Source: Verrucomicrobiales bacterium (lineage in GTDB: Bacteria; Verrucomicrobiota; Verrucomicrobiia; Limisphaerales; J093). From it: DNA of 64,000 bases. Of the stretch, positions 55,698-64,000 are shown piece by piece. The number at the start of each line of letters is the position of its first letter. Position 1 is the stretch's first letter. The stretch is taken from the NCBI GenBank assembly GCA_015075445.1, contig JABTUJ010000009.1, positions 124,001-188,000 of the forward strand, in the 5' to 3' direction. Below the pieces are notes generated by a model. That model did no database searches. It was not told where the DNA came from and saw nothing but the letters and a program-made list of their open reading frames with translations. A program made the translations under genes and the position numbers.

Positions 55698-58598
55698 ATG
55701 AACCCAAGATTCACTCCCGCAAAAGCCGCTTTGCTCGCTGGTCTCACCGCGCTGATTGCGGCCGGTGTGCGCGGCGCCGAACCCGGCCAGGCGATCACCT
55801 ATACCCTGAGCCGGCCGATGCGTGTCTCGCTCAATATCTACGACCAACAGGGCCAGATTGTGCGCAGCCTGCTCCATGGCGCGCCGCGTCCGGCCGGGCT
55901 GCAGCGCGAGTTCTGGGACGGTCGTGACCAGTCCGGAAAGCCCCTGCCGCCGGGTGAATACGCTTGGAAGACCCTGGCGATGCCGGGGCGCCTCAAGACC
56001 GAGTTTCTGTGCACGGTGGGCGCCAACTATCCCGACCCGGAACCCGACCCGGCGCGGGAGACCGAGCAGTTCCGGGAAGTGGCGCCCGGCACTCACGGTG
56101 GGCCGACGGCGGTGGCGGCGGATGCGTCCGGCGTCTATGTCGGCGCGAGTTGCACCGAGAACATCGAAAACTATTTGGTCAAGGTCTCCCACGATGGGAA
56201 GAAACGGCTCTGGTCGAAGCTGCATCGCGAGGCTTGGAACGGCGCGCTGGCCATGGCCCTGAGCGGCGATCGGTTGCTGGTCCTGTCCACCCACCAGGGC
56301 GAGATCTGGCCCTACCAAGCCGCCGACGGAACCGATCTCCCCACCCTGGGCACGGCTCTTGCGCCCGACGCCAAGGGCGAGAAAGATCCTGATCGCTTTC
56401 CGTCCGACCTCGCCGCCAACGACCGCGAGATGGTTCTCACGTTCCCCGGGCGCGGGTTGGTGCGCTGGTGCAACCCAACCAATGGAGTGGTTACCCGTGA
56501 GCTCGCCGGACTGGACCGACCGGTGGCTGTCGCGATCGCATCCGACGGCACCACCTACGCCGTGTGCGGCACCACGGTGCTGCGGTTCGACCGCTCGGGC
56601 GGCTCGCACGCGACGCTGGTCACCGGGTTGTCGAAGCCGGGCCGGATCGCCCTGACGACGACCGGTGACCTCCTGGTTTATGAAGCTGCCAACGAGCAGA
56701 TCCTGCGATTCACCACCGAGGGCCGACGCTTGGGGGTATTTGGTCAAGTCGGTGGCCGCCGCGACGGACGGTACGACCGCACCGCCCAGGAGAGCTTCTT
56801 GAAAGTGTCCGCACTGGCGAGGGCGCCCGGCGGAGGATTCCTGGTCGCTGAACCGTGGACCGCCCCCCGCCGCGCGGCCTGGTTCAACGCCGACGGCCAG
56901 TTGGTGCGGGAGTGGTACGGCGGACACGTTTGGGCGCCGTGGATCGCCGTCGATCCCGAGGACACACGCACGCTCTTCATGCCCTCCTCGTGGGACAGCA
57001 TCATGCGGCTCGAACTCGACTACGCCCGCAAGACGTGGCGGGTCCGCTCCGTTCACCATCTGAGCGGGATGGCTGATGAGTTCTGCGGCGCTCACGACAA
57101 TGCGCTGCTCTACCGGGCGTTCCGCCACGAAGGCAAACTCTACCTGGGCCGCTGCCAATGGCCGTGGACAGTGTTGCGGGTTGACGATGCGAGCGATCAA
57201 CTGGTGCCCGTCCTCGCGGTCCATCCGCAGATGCGCCATAACTGGGAGCAGAAACCCGTCCTGGTGCGCGAGGGAGCGGCCGACGGCGACAAGGCGTTCG
57301 CCTGGACCGACGCCAATGGCGACGGGCGGCCCCAGCCCAATGAGGTCAAGTTCTACAAGAAGGACGGCGGGTGGCCGGGGTTGCCGGAGTGGCTGCCGAC
57401 CGGGATCGTTGCCGTGCGAGACAAATTCATTCACCGCTGGCAGATCACGGGCTGGAACTCTGTCGGCGCACCGCTCATGGGCGATTTCCCGGCAGGCACA
57501 CCGCTGCTCGAGCTACCACCGCGAGCATTGGCGGGCAAGGGACTTGAGGGCCGCTGGGGTTCTTACATCACTCAAGATTCCAGGAGCGGCATCTGGTTCG
57601 TGGCCATCAACGCCTCGATGACCGATTGGGGCCGCAGCACCGACTCGTTCATGACCTCGTACAACGCGGACGGGTCTCGGCGATGGATTGTCGGTGGCCG
57701 GACAGTTGGCTCGCCGCAGTCACACCTGGCGCCGGGGGACATCGGCTGCTTCCGCCGGATCGCCGGCACAACTCACGGCTGTGTTGTGGTGAACGACTTT
57801 CAGGAAGGCGAGTGGCCCCTCACGAGCTACGTCTGGGACAGCGACGGACTCTGGGTGGGCGGCGTGATGGACGAGATCGATCGCCGGGCGGCACCCGTGT
57901 GGCGCTATGGCGCCGGCGGCGAGTCCCTGGGCACCGTCATGGTCAACGACCCTCGCACCGGCGACGTGCTGCTCTTCTGGCATGGCTATAACGACGTGCG
58001 GGTCGGCCGGGTCACCGGATGGGACGGCTGGGTTCGCGCTTCCGGAAAACTCTCTCTCTCTACCGCGGCGCCCTCATCCACGCCGATCTTGACGGCGGTG
58101 CCGCTGGGTAAGGGTCAGGGGCTTATGCTCGAAGCCTGGGATCTGGACCGCCGCGCGCCTGAGGGCCGGCCATCGTTTCAACGCCTTACTGATCTTCAGA
58201 GCGAGAACTGGGGGCCGGGCAAAGGACCGGATGGCATCCGGAGCTTCGATGGCCGCATGGTCCGCGTGACGGGCGAGCTCGAGGCTTTTCAGAGTGGCTG
58301 GCACGCGTTTGCTGCCGAGCATTACCCAGCCAAGACCCGCTACCGCATCGCCGGGATCGAGTTGCACCGGCGCTCCTTCAACGAGGTCGAGCTCGTGGCC
58401 GGCCAGCGCTATCCCGTCGAAATCGTCTACGATCCAACGATGACCCACCCGACGACCGACCAGGGCATCCGCCTCAAGTGGGCGACGCCGCGTGGCACCT
58501 GGCCCGGCGCGTGGACGCCCATTTCCGTCAGCCAACTGTATGCCCCGGCGTCCGCACCGGATCGAACGGCCCCACCCCAGCGCGCCCCCAGATCATGA
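55698..58598 (+). CDS. Secreted FlgD-like / NHL propeller / PA14-like protein (paralogue 1)
   Basis: 966 residues. Signal peptide 'ALLAGLTALIAAGVRGAE'. Residues ~30-110 are a FlgD-Ig-like domain ('ITYTLSRPMRVSLNIYDQQG', 'WDGRDQSGKPLPPGEYAWK'). The middle is a propeller with NHL-like turns ('VAVAIASDGTTYAVCGTTV', 'RIALTTTGDLLVYEAANEQI'). The C-terminal ~130 residues resemble PA14 ('FDGRMVRVTGELEAFQSGWH', 'YPVEIVYDPTMTHPTTDQGI'). No catalytic residues recognised; likely glycan binding or scaffold. First of three paralogues after the sigma/anti-sigma pair; it overlaps the next gene (ATGA). Confidence 0.85.
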   Translation: MNPRFTPAKAALLAGLTALIAAGVRGAEPGQAITYTLSRPMRVSLNIYDQQGQIVRSLLHGAPRPAGLQREFWDGRDQSGKPLPPGEYAWKTLAMPGRLKTEFLCTVGANYPDPEPDPARETEQFREVAPGTHGGPTAVAADASGVYVGASCTENIENYLVKVSHDGKKRLWSKLHREAWNGALAMALSGDRLLVLSTHQGEIWPYQAADGTDLPTLGTALAPDAKGEKDPDRFPSDLAANDREMVLTFPGRGLVRWCNPTNGVVTRELAGLDRPVAVAIASDGTTYAVCGTTVLRFDRSGGSHATLVTGLSKPGRIALTTTGDLLVYEAANEQILRFTTEGRRLGVFGQVGGRRDGRYDRTAQESFLKVSALARAPGGGFLVAEPWTAPRRAAWFNADGQLVREWYGGHVWAPWIAVDPEDTRTLFMPSSWDSIMRLELDYARKTWRVRSVHHLSGMADEFCGAHDNALLYRAFRHEGKLYLGRCQWPWTVLRVDDASDQLVPVLAVHPQMRHNWEQKPVLVREGAADGDKAFAWTDANGDGRPQPNEVKFYKKDGGWPGLPEWLPTGIVAVRDKFIHRWQITGWNSVGAPLMGDFPAGTPLLELPPRALAGKGLEGRWGSYITQDSRSGIWFVAINASMTDWGRSTDSFMTSYNADGSRRWIVGGRTVGSPQSHLAPGDIGCFRRIAGTTHGCVVVNDFQEGEWPLTSYVWDSDGLWVGGVMDEIDRRAAPVWRYGAGGESLGTVMVNDPRTGDVLLFWHGYNDVRVGRVTGWDGWVRASGKLSLSTAAPSSTPILTAVPLGKGQGLMLEAWDLDRRAPEGRPSFQRLTDLQSENWGPGKGPDGIRSFDGRMVRVTGELEAFQSGWHAFAAEHYPAKTRYRIAGIELHRRSFNEVELVAGQRYPVEIVYDPTMTHPTTDQGIRLKWATPRGTWPGAWTPISVSQLYAPASAPDRTAPPQRAPRS

Positions 58599-59458
58599 CC
58601 GCGTTCACTTGCACGCTTGTCTTCGTTATGTCGGCCGGAGTGGCCTTGGCCGAGAGCGGACGCGGGCGACATCACAAGCTCTATGCCGTGCCACCGCCCG
58701 GCCAGGTCATCGTGGACGGGACACTCAGCGACTGGGACTGGAGCGGGCATATCGAGAGTTTTGACCGCGCCGAAACCCGCGCGAGCCAGCGCCTGGAGTT
58801 CGCTGTGATGTATGATGCCAGCGCGCTCTACCTCGCGGCCAAGGTCAAGGATCCCTCGCCCATGCGCAACCGCCATAGCCCGGCGGCGGACGCGGACAAG
58901 GCCTGGATGGGTGACTGCGTGCAGTTCCGCCTGGTGACGGACCGCACGTTGCCGTTTCCCTTTCTCCGCAATGAATTTGACGAAAAGGCGAAGGGCGTGG
59001 AAGTCGGCCAACCCCTGCACCTGATGCTTTGGTACTTCACGGATCAGCAACTGCCGGCGCTGCAAATCCACAAGTCGTTTGCACTCCAGCCGGTGCGCCC
59101 GGAATGGGGTCCGCACGGCGTGGTGCCGTCCGAGCATTTCCAGGCGGTGTACCGCGCCGATGACGATGGCAAAGGGTATGCCTTCGAATACCGCATTCCG
59201 TGGGAAACACTCAACGCCAAGGAGCGTCATCCGATGGCCGGCGACGTGGTCACCGCGACCGGCCAGTTCTTCTGGGGCGACGAAGCCGGTTTGAACTATC
59301 GGGAATGCGCTTACGACTTGATGAGCCAGCCGGGCTTTCCCTGGCAGACGTCCGAATGTTGGGGCAAGCTGATCTTCTCCGAGCGCGGCAACATTCCCCG
59401 CGAGTGGGTCGAGCCTCACGTGAAGCCCAAGCCGCCCGCGCCGCTGGCCTTCTCGTAG
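58595..59458 (+). CDS. Secreted CBM9-like protein, 5' part of a gene split by an amber codon
   Basis: 287 residues. Signal peptide 'TLVFVMSAGVALAES', then a CBM9/DOMON-like domain: 'IVDGTLSDWDWSGHI', 'FAVMYDASALYLAAKVKDPS', 'GYAFEYRIPWETLNA', 'VVTATGQFFWGDEAGLNYR'. It ends at TAG 59456-59458. The same reading frame continues without a gap through 62326, and the TAG stands where paralogues have a conserved Tyr ('ITYTL'; here FS-stop-ALP). The two parts therefore look like one ~1243-residue protein interrupted by a nonsense codon, though a separate CBM9 protein cannot be excluded. Confidence 0.8.
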   Translation: MTAFTCTLVFVMSAGVALAESGRGRHHKLYAVPPPGQVIVDGTLSDWDWSGHIESFDRAETRASQRLEFAVMYDASALYLAAKVKDPSPMRNRHSPAADADKAWMGDCVQFRLVTDRTLPFPFLRNEFDEKAKGVEVGQPLHLMLWYFTDQQLPALQIHKSFALQPVRPEWGPHGVVPSEHFQAVYRADDDGKGYAFEYRIPWETLNAKERHPMAGDVVTATGQFFWGDEAGLNYRECAYDLMSQPGFPWQTSECWGKLIFSERGNIPREWVEPHVKPKPPAPLAFS

Positions 59459-59467
59459 GCCCTGCCG

Positions 59468-62326
59468 GTGGACGGCGAGGTGTCCGTGGCGTTGTTCGAC
59501 AAGGAACAGCGGATTGTCCGGCACATCGTGGCCCAAGGGCCGCGCCAGGCGGGACGCGTCACCGAACACTGGGATGGCCGGGATTTCGCGGACCAGCCGC
59601 TGCCGGTGGGCTCCTATACCTGGAAAGGGCTGTATCACGATCCCATCCGCACCCGCTACGTCATGTCCTTTGCCAACTCGGGTCAACCGGCCTGGAAGAC
59701 TGCCGATGGCACCGGCGGCTGGGGTGGCGATTACGGCCCGCCCACGGCGGCGACCGCGTCCGGCAACCGCATGATCCTTGGCTGGACGGGACACGAGGCG
59801 GGTTGGGGCATTATTGCCACCGATCTGAGCGGGAAAAAGCAATGGGGATTGCAGCACAAGAACGCCGCGCACCTGGCGAGCGACGGCACGCGCTTTTTCG
59901 CCTTCAGCGGTGAGCCGGGCGATTCGGTCACCGTCTTTGCCGCCGCGAACGGCCAACCGCTGGCCTTTGGCAACGGTCGGCAGGGTCTGGAAGCACCGCC
60001 GGGCGGCGACCCCAAGCGCAACGTGCCCACGGGGATTGCCTGCCATCGGGGAATCCTCTACGTCAGCTATGGCAGCCGCGACTTGATCGCGCTCTACGAT
60101 TCGGATTCCGGCGCTTCCAAAACCACCTGCCGCGTGGAGAAACCTGGCCGGATGGCCGTGGCGAAAGACGGCTCCCTGCGGGTGGTGAGCGGCGCAACGA
60201 TCGCGCGCGTGCTCGACGGCAAGTCCGCCGCTTTTGCCAAGGACCATTTGGACGAGCCTACAGGCATTGCTATCGCGGCGGATGGCCAGGTCTTCGTCTC
60301 CAATCACGGCTCGCGGCAAAACGTCAGTGTCTTCTCGGCCGATGGGGTGTATCTGCGCAGCATCGGACGCATGGGCGGGCGGCCGAAGGTTGGAGCTTTC
60401 GATCCGACCGGCATGCGCCAGCCCGCGGGCATCGCCGTGGATCGCCAAGGCAAACTCTGGGTGCCCGAAGCGGCCTACACGCTCAAACGTCTGAGCGTTT
60501 GGGACGCCAGCAACGGGAAACTGCTGAAGGAGTTTTTTGGCGGGTGTTCCTATTCCCCGTTTGCGTGGATTGATCCCGCAAACCCGCACGAAGCGTTTTT
60601 CGACAACACCATCTGGGACATCAACTTTGAAACCGGCGCCTGGTACCCCAAGAGCATCTTCTACGAGCGCCAGTCTGATAACAGCGTGAACAGCGGACAC
60701 GGTGGGTTCTTCTATCCGTTTCGCGTCTTCACCGCGCGCAACGGCCGGCAGTATGCCGTGTCCGAAGTCTGGGCTTTCGGAAACGTTCTGTGGCTCCGCG
60801 AGGGCGACCGCTTCCGCCCGTTGCACTTCGTTTTCAAGAATCGTCCCAACCCCGTTCTGATGAACCAACCGCCGTTCCCCATCATGAACGACCTAAGGGC
60901 CTATCCAGAGGGTCGCATGTATGTGTGGTCGGACGCCAATGCCGACCTCGAAGCCCAGCTTTCCGAACTGACTGCACTGCCGTCGTCCACGCCGCCTTTC
61001 CATTGGATGGACGCCGACCTGAACCTCTACGCGGGCGGCGCCGTGTATCGCCCGCGCGAAGTCCGCACTGACGGCATCCCGCTATACGATTTCGCGAAGC
61101 CCGAACGGCGCACGGATGCCACAAGTGGCCTCACCTGGACCGACCCGGAAGGCCAGCAAGTGTGGACCTGGCGGGAAGGGGGCGAGTTCGCCCGCTACAA
61201 CACCGACGGCGCGAAAGCCTGGTGGTATCCGCGCATCAAACCCTGGCGGGACGCGATCAATCAAGGTTCGCCCGGCCCGGGAACCCTCAGCGGGACCACC
61301 TGTCCGCTGGGCGTCGTCGGGCGCTACTCCGGAATGATCAGCTACTTCGGCACGGCGGACCTGGTGCGCGAGGACGGATTGTTCGTGGCCCAACTCTTCG
61401 AGCATCCGGCCAAAGGCAGCAATGGGCCGCAGGTGTTCTACGTCGAGTTCCTCGCCGGACAGATGGTCCAGCCCAAAGGCAGTTCCCGCGTCTATCTGCT
61501 CGCGGGCGATCAGGATTGCCGCATCCACGAAGTGCTGGGATTGGATTCGGTCAAGGACCTGGCTGGCGGCACTTACGAACATACCGCGGGGCTGGCGGCA
61601 CAAGCGGCCGAGGCGTGGGCCGAGTACGAATCGCAGGTTGCTCGGGGCCAGCCGCTGGTCCTGGCGCGCGGCGGCGAGGCCGGTCTGGCCGCCGCCGATC
61701 CCGTCAGCAAGAGCCTTGACGCTGAACACGCCTTTGAGGTGCGCGCCGCTTACGATTCGAAGAACCTGTACTTCCGCTACATGGTCACCTCCCCCAGTCC
61801 CCTGACCAACGCCATTCCAGACCCGCAGATGATCTTCAAAGGCGGCAATCTGCTGGATGTCCAGATCGCCACCGATCCGGCGGCGGACCCCCGGCGAACC
61901 ACACCCGTCCCCGGCGACGTTCGGTTGCTGATCAGCCAGCGCGCGGGGAAGCCGTGGGCGGTGGTGCTTCGTCCCAAGCTGCGGGAATTCACCGGCCAGC
62001 CGATCCAGTTGGTTTCCCCGACCGGCAGCGAGGCGTTTGACTCCATTGCGGCCACCGATCGAGTGGAACTGCGCGGCTACGGCGCCTCGGCCAAAGGCTT
62101 CGAGGTCACCGCCGTGGTGCCGCTGGAGGTGTTGGGGCTGCCGAGCCTCAAGCCCGGTTCCCAATGGCGCATGGATGTGGGGTACCTCTTCGGCAATGCC
62201 GGGGGACTGGGCGCTACCTCGCGCGCTTACTGGCACAACAACAGTTTCACCGCCAACGTCGTCAACGACATCCCCAACGAGAGCCGGCTGGAACCGGCCG
62301 AGTGGGGCAACGCCCGCGTGGAATGA
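59468..62326 (+). CDS. FlgD-like / NHL propeller / CBM9-like protein, 3' part of the split gene (paralogue 2)
   Basis: 952 residues from GTG 59468, in frame with the upstream CBM9 part and lacking its own signal peptide. It starts inside the FlgD-Ig-like domain ('VSVALFDKEQRIVRHIVAQG', 'WDGRDFADQPLPVGSYTWKG'). Then an NHL-type propeller ('PTGIAIAADGQVFVSNHGS', 'QPAGIAVDRQGKLWVPEAAY'), and near the C-terminus a second CBM9-like domain ('AYDSKNLYFRYMVTSPSPLT', 'FEVTAVVPLEVLGLPS'). Without the upstream part it would stay in the cytoplasm, so either the amber codon is read through or this half is dead. Confidence 0.8.
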   Translation: MDGEVSVALFDKEQRIVRHIVAQGPRQAGRVTEHWDGRDFADQPLPVGSYTWKGLYHDPIRTRYVMSFANSGQPAWKTADGTGGWGGDYGPPTAATASGNRMILGWTGHEAGWGIIATDLSGKKQWGLQHKNAAHLASDGTRFFAFSGEPGDSVTVFAAANGQPLAFGNGRQGLEAPPGGDPKRNVPTGIACHRGILYVSYGSRDLIALYDSDSGASKTTCRVEKPGRMAVAKDGSLRVVSGATIARVLDGKSAAFAKDHLDEPTGIAIAADGQVFVSNHGSRQNVSVFSADGVYLRSIGRMGGRPKVGAFDPTGMRQPAGIAVDRQGKLWVPEAAYTLKRLSVWDASNGKLLKEFFGGCSYSPFAWIDPANPHEAFFDNTIWDINFETGAWYPKSIFYERQSDNSVNSGHGGFFYPFRVFTARNGRQYAVSEVWAFGNVLWLREGDRFRPLHFVFKNRPNPVLMNQPPFPIMNDLRAYPEGRMYVWSDANADLEAQLSELTALPSSTPPFHWMDADLNLYAGGAVYRPREVRTDGIPLYDFAKPERRTDATSGLTWTDPEGQQVWTWREGGEFARYNTDGAKAWWYPRIKPWRDAINQGSPGPGTLSGTTCPLGVVGRYSGMISYFGTADLVREDGLFVAQLFEHPAKGSNGPQVFYVEFLAGQMVQPKGSSRVYLLAGDQDCRIHEVLGLDSVKDLAGGTYEHTAGLAAQAAEAWAEYESQVARGQPLVLARGGEAGLAAADPVSKSLDAEHAFEVRAAYDSKNLYFRYMVTSPSPLTNAIPDPQMIFKGGNLLDVQIATDPAADPRRTTPVPGDVRLLISQRAGKPWAVVLRPKLREFTGQPIQLVSPTGSEAFDSIAATDRVELRGYGASAKGFEVTAVVPLEVLGLPSLKPGSQWRMDVGYLFGNAGGLGATSRAYWHNNSFTANVVNDIPNESRLEPAEWGNARVE

Positions 62327-62394
62327 AATGAGCGATCCGGACGATCAACAAGGCGGCGCAAGCAGCCCAATCCAGTGATTCAAAGAACACGCCT

Positions 62395-62577
62395 GTGAAG
62401 ACATCCACTCCACTCCTGAACCGCCGGGACTTCACCAAGAAGACCCTGCTGGCCGGAGCCGCGCTGGCGTCGGGCGCGCTGACAACGCTCGGAGCGGAGG
62501 CGCCGGACCAACCCGCCGCAAACACCAAACCCGCGGCCTCACTTCGAGAATCTCCGGCGCAAACCCAAAGACTGAAC
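62395..62577 (+). pseudogene. Orphan Tat signal peptide in front of paralogue 3
   Basis: From GTG 62395 the frame reads 'LNRRDFTKKTLLAGAALASG', a twin-arginine signal of the kind found in Gfo/Idh/MocA-type proteins, plus ~30 residues. It runs in frame into ATG 62578, which starts a second, Sec-type signal peptide. Two successive signal peptides in one chain are improbable, so this is probably the 5' remnant of another gene. Confidence 0.5.
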
Positions 62578-64000
62578 ATGAAAGACACCCTCTCACTTTC
62601 CCTAATCGCCACGGCTGCTTGGTTTGCTGGTATTTCACCAGCTTCGGCAGCGGATGTGCCTGCAACCATTCCCCCCATCACTTACACGCTTGAGGCTCCG
62701 CGCCAAGTCTCGCTTGCGGTGTACGACGCCAAGGGCGCGCTTGTGCGCACGTTGCTTTCGGCCGGGACGCAGGCGGCTGGCGCGCACACCGAATCGTGGG
62801 ATGGCTTGGACCGCAACGGCTCGCCGGTCCCGCCGGGGAAATGTGAGTGGCGGCTGCTTACGGACGAAGGCCTAAAAGCGGAGTTCCTGCTCGGCCTCGG
62901 CACCAGCACGGACTGGCCCGCTTACGGGGAATGGGTGGGCAATCACGACGGCACGCGCACGGTGGCACTGGATTCGCAGGGCAACATATTCATTGGGGCC
63001 GGCAGCGGCGAGGGAACGGACGTTCTTATCAAACTGTCCCCGGACGGCAAACACCGGCTCTGGGGTATCCGCCAACTCGAAGTGGCCGATGGTGTGGAAC
63101 GCCTCGCGGTGTTGGGCGACACGATCTTTGTGTTGCAGAAGAACAAGAACGTCTTCGCGCTCGATGCGGCCAACGGCAGCAAACGCGGCGGGAAGGTGTT
63201 CTACAATGCGCTCCACGAGAAAGACGTCGCCTGGCGTTGGGAGATGCCAGAGGCGGACAAGAAGCGAATTCACGTCACACCGATGGACATGGAACTCGTC
63301 GGGGAGCAACTCGTGTTCAGCTATCGGGAGTATGACTTGTTGCGGTTCGTTTCGGCGCAGGACGGAACGTTGGTGCGCGAGGTGAAAGTTCAGCAGCCGG
63401 GCGGCCTGGCCGCCGGGCCGAACCAGACGCTTTACATCGCCTCGGAGGGCAAAATCCTGGCGCTGGATGCGGGGCAGGATCAGACCCGAATGGTCGTCGA
63501 AGACGCCGAACTCAATTCGCCGGTGGGCCTGGCGTGGGAGCCGGTGAGCGGCGACCTCCTGGTCGTTCTCAATGGCGGAGGGTCACAGCACCTGCGCCGT
63601 TACCACGACGGCAAACTGGTCGGCACGCTCGGCCGCAAGGCAGGCCGGAATTGGGGCGCCTACGATCCGCAGGATTTCCACGGGCTGTACGAGGTCCAGG
63701 CCGACGGCAGGGGCGGGTTCTACACCATCGAGGCGGTGCCGCGCCGGGTCGCGCATTTCACCGGCGCCGCGAAGCAACCGGACCGCGAATGGCTCGGACC
63801 GGTGCATTGGGGGGCGATGCTGACGCTTGATCCCGAAGACCCGACCATCGCGTTTTTCGAGATGGAAGACCGGCAGTCATGCGCGCCAAGCTCGACTTCC
63901 AAACGAAGCGCTGGGCGCTCACCCACATCTACGAGCGGTTGAGATACCCGCAGCCGGTCGAGATGGGACTACGATGGCAGGTGAAGCATCGCGGCGGTCG
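62578..64000 (+). CDS. Secreted FlgD-like / propeller protein (paralogue 3), frameshifted, runs off window
   Basis: From ATG 62578 a Sec signal (LSLSLIATAAWFAGISPASA) precedes 'PITYTLEAPRQVSLAVYDAK' (FlgD-Ig-like) and an NHL-like propeller ('TRTVALDSQGNIFIGAGSGE', 'GLAAGPNQTLYIASEGKILA'). The frame runs to TGA at 63942, but from about 63876 family similarity moves to another frame: 'VMRAKLDFQTKRWALTHIYE' matches paralogue 1 ('IMRLELDYARKTWRVRSVHH'). A one-base deletion (or equivalent) near 63876-63880 explains this. The continued frame stays open to the window end. Pseudogene or sequencing error. Confidence 0.75.

Overview
The window is GC-rich bacterial DNA from a Gram-negative organism: it carries LptD, TonB/ExbBD, two-partner secretion and porin genes. 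It also has large secreted NHL/FlgD-like/CBM9 proteins, an ECF sigma factor with a FecR anti-sigma factor, a Uma2-type endonuclease, several families of palindromic intergenic repeats, and a tRNA-linked recombinase relic. Together these look most like Verrucomicrobiota (Pedosphaerales/Limisphaerales type). That placement is inference; no 16S gene is present.

Layout. 1-18.7 kb is mixed housekeeping and envelope DNA: a partial GT4 glycosyltransferase, an isoprenylcysteine-methyltransferase-like protein, LptD, Uma2, ParE, a large calcium-repeat surface protein, a heptose-kinase-like PfkB protein overlapping an MscK-like channel, a PPi-type phosphofructokinase, and a secreted pair ending in a PQQ-like propeller. 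At 18.70 kb a tRNA-His is followed directly by a decayed tyrosine recombinase and about 1 kb of gene-poor DNA, an old integration scar.

20-52.7 kb is almost entirely sulfur-related and is the main point of interest. It contains two sulfate-binding proteins around cysT-cysW-cysA and an Rrf2 regulator, then an OprP-like porin and two secreted proteins. Next come a two-partner secretion pair (TpsB/TpsA) and an ExbB-ExbD-TonB-ExbD energizer. After a GT81-like glycosyltransferase come cysK, a DUF3034 outer-membrane protein and metY. The block ends with a family 2B encapsulin shell gene, its cysteine desulfurase cargo, a membrane rhodanese, serine acetyltransferase, sulfite reductase and a second cysteine synthase. 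This resembles the sulfur-regulated srpGHI locus of Synechococcus with more functions attached. Most of the exported proteins here contain almost no Cys or Met; four (three secreted proteins after signal-peptide removal, plus the TonB-type protein apart from its initiator Met) contain none. That supports expression under sulfur starvation and ties the secretion/TonB block to the sulfur genes.

53.5-64 kb is an ECF sigma / FecR-CBM9 anti-sigma pair followed by three paralogous secreted propeller proteins. One is split by an in-frame amber codon and the last is frameshifted and runs off the window.

At least four palindromic repeat families are scattered through the window. Two copies have entered coding sequence: one forms the C-terminus of the calcium-repeat protein, the other the N-terminal pre-signal region of TpsA.
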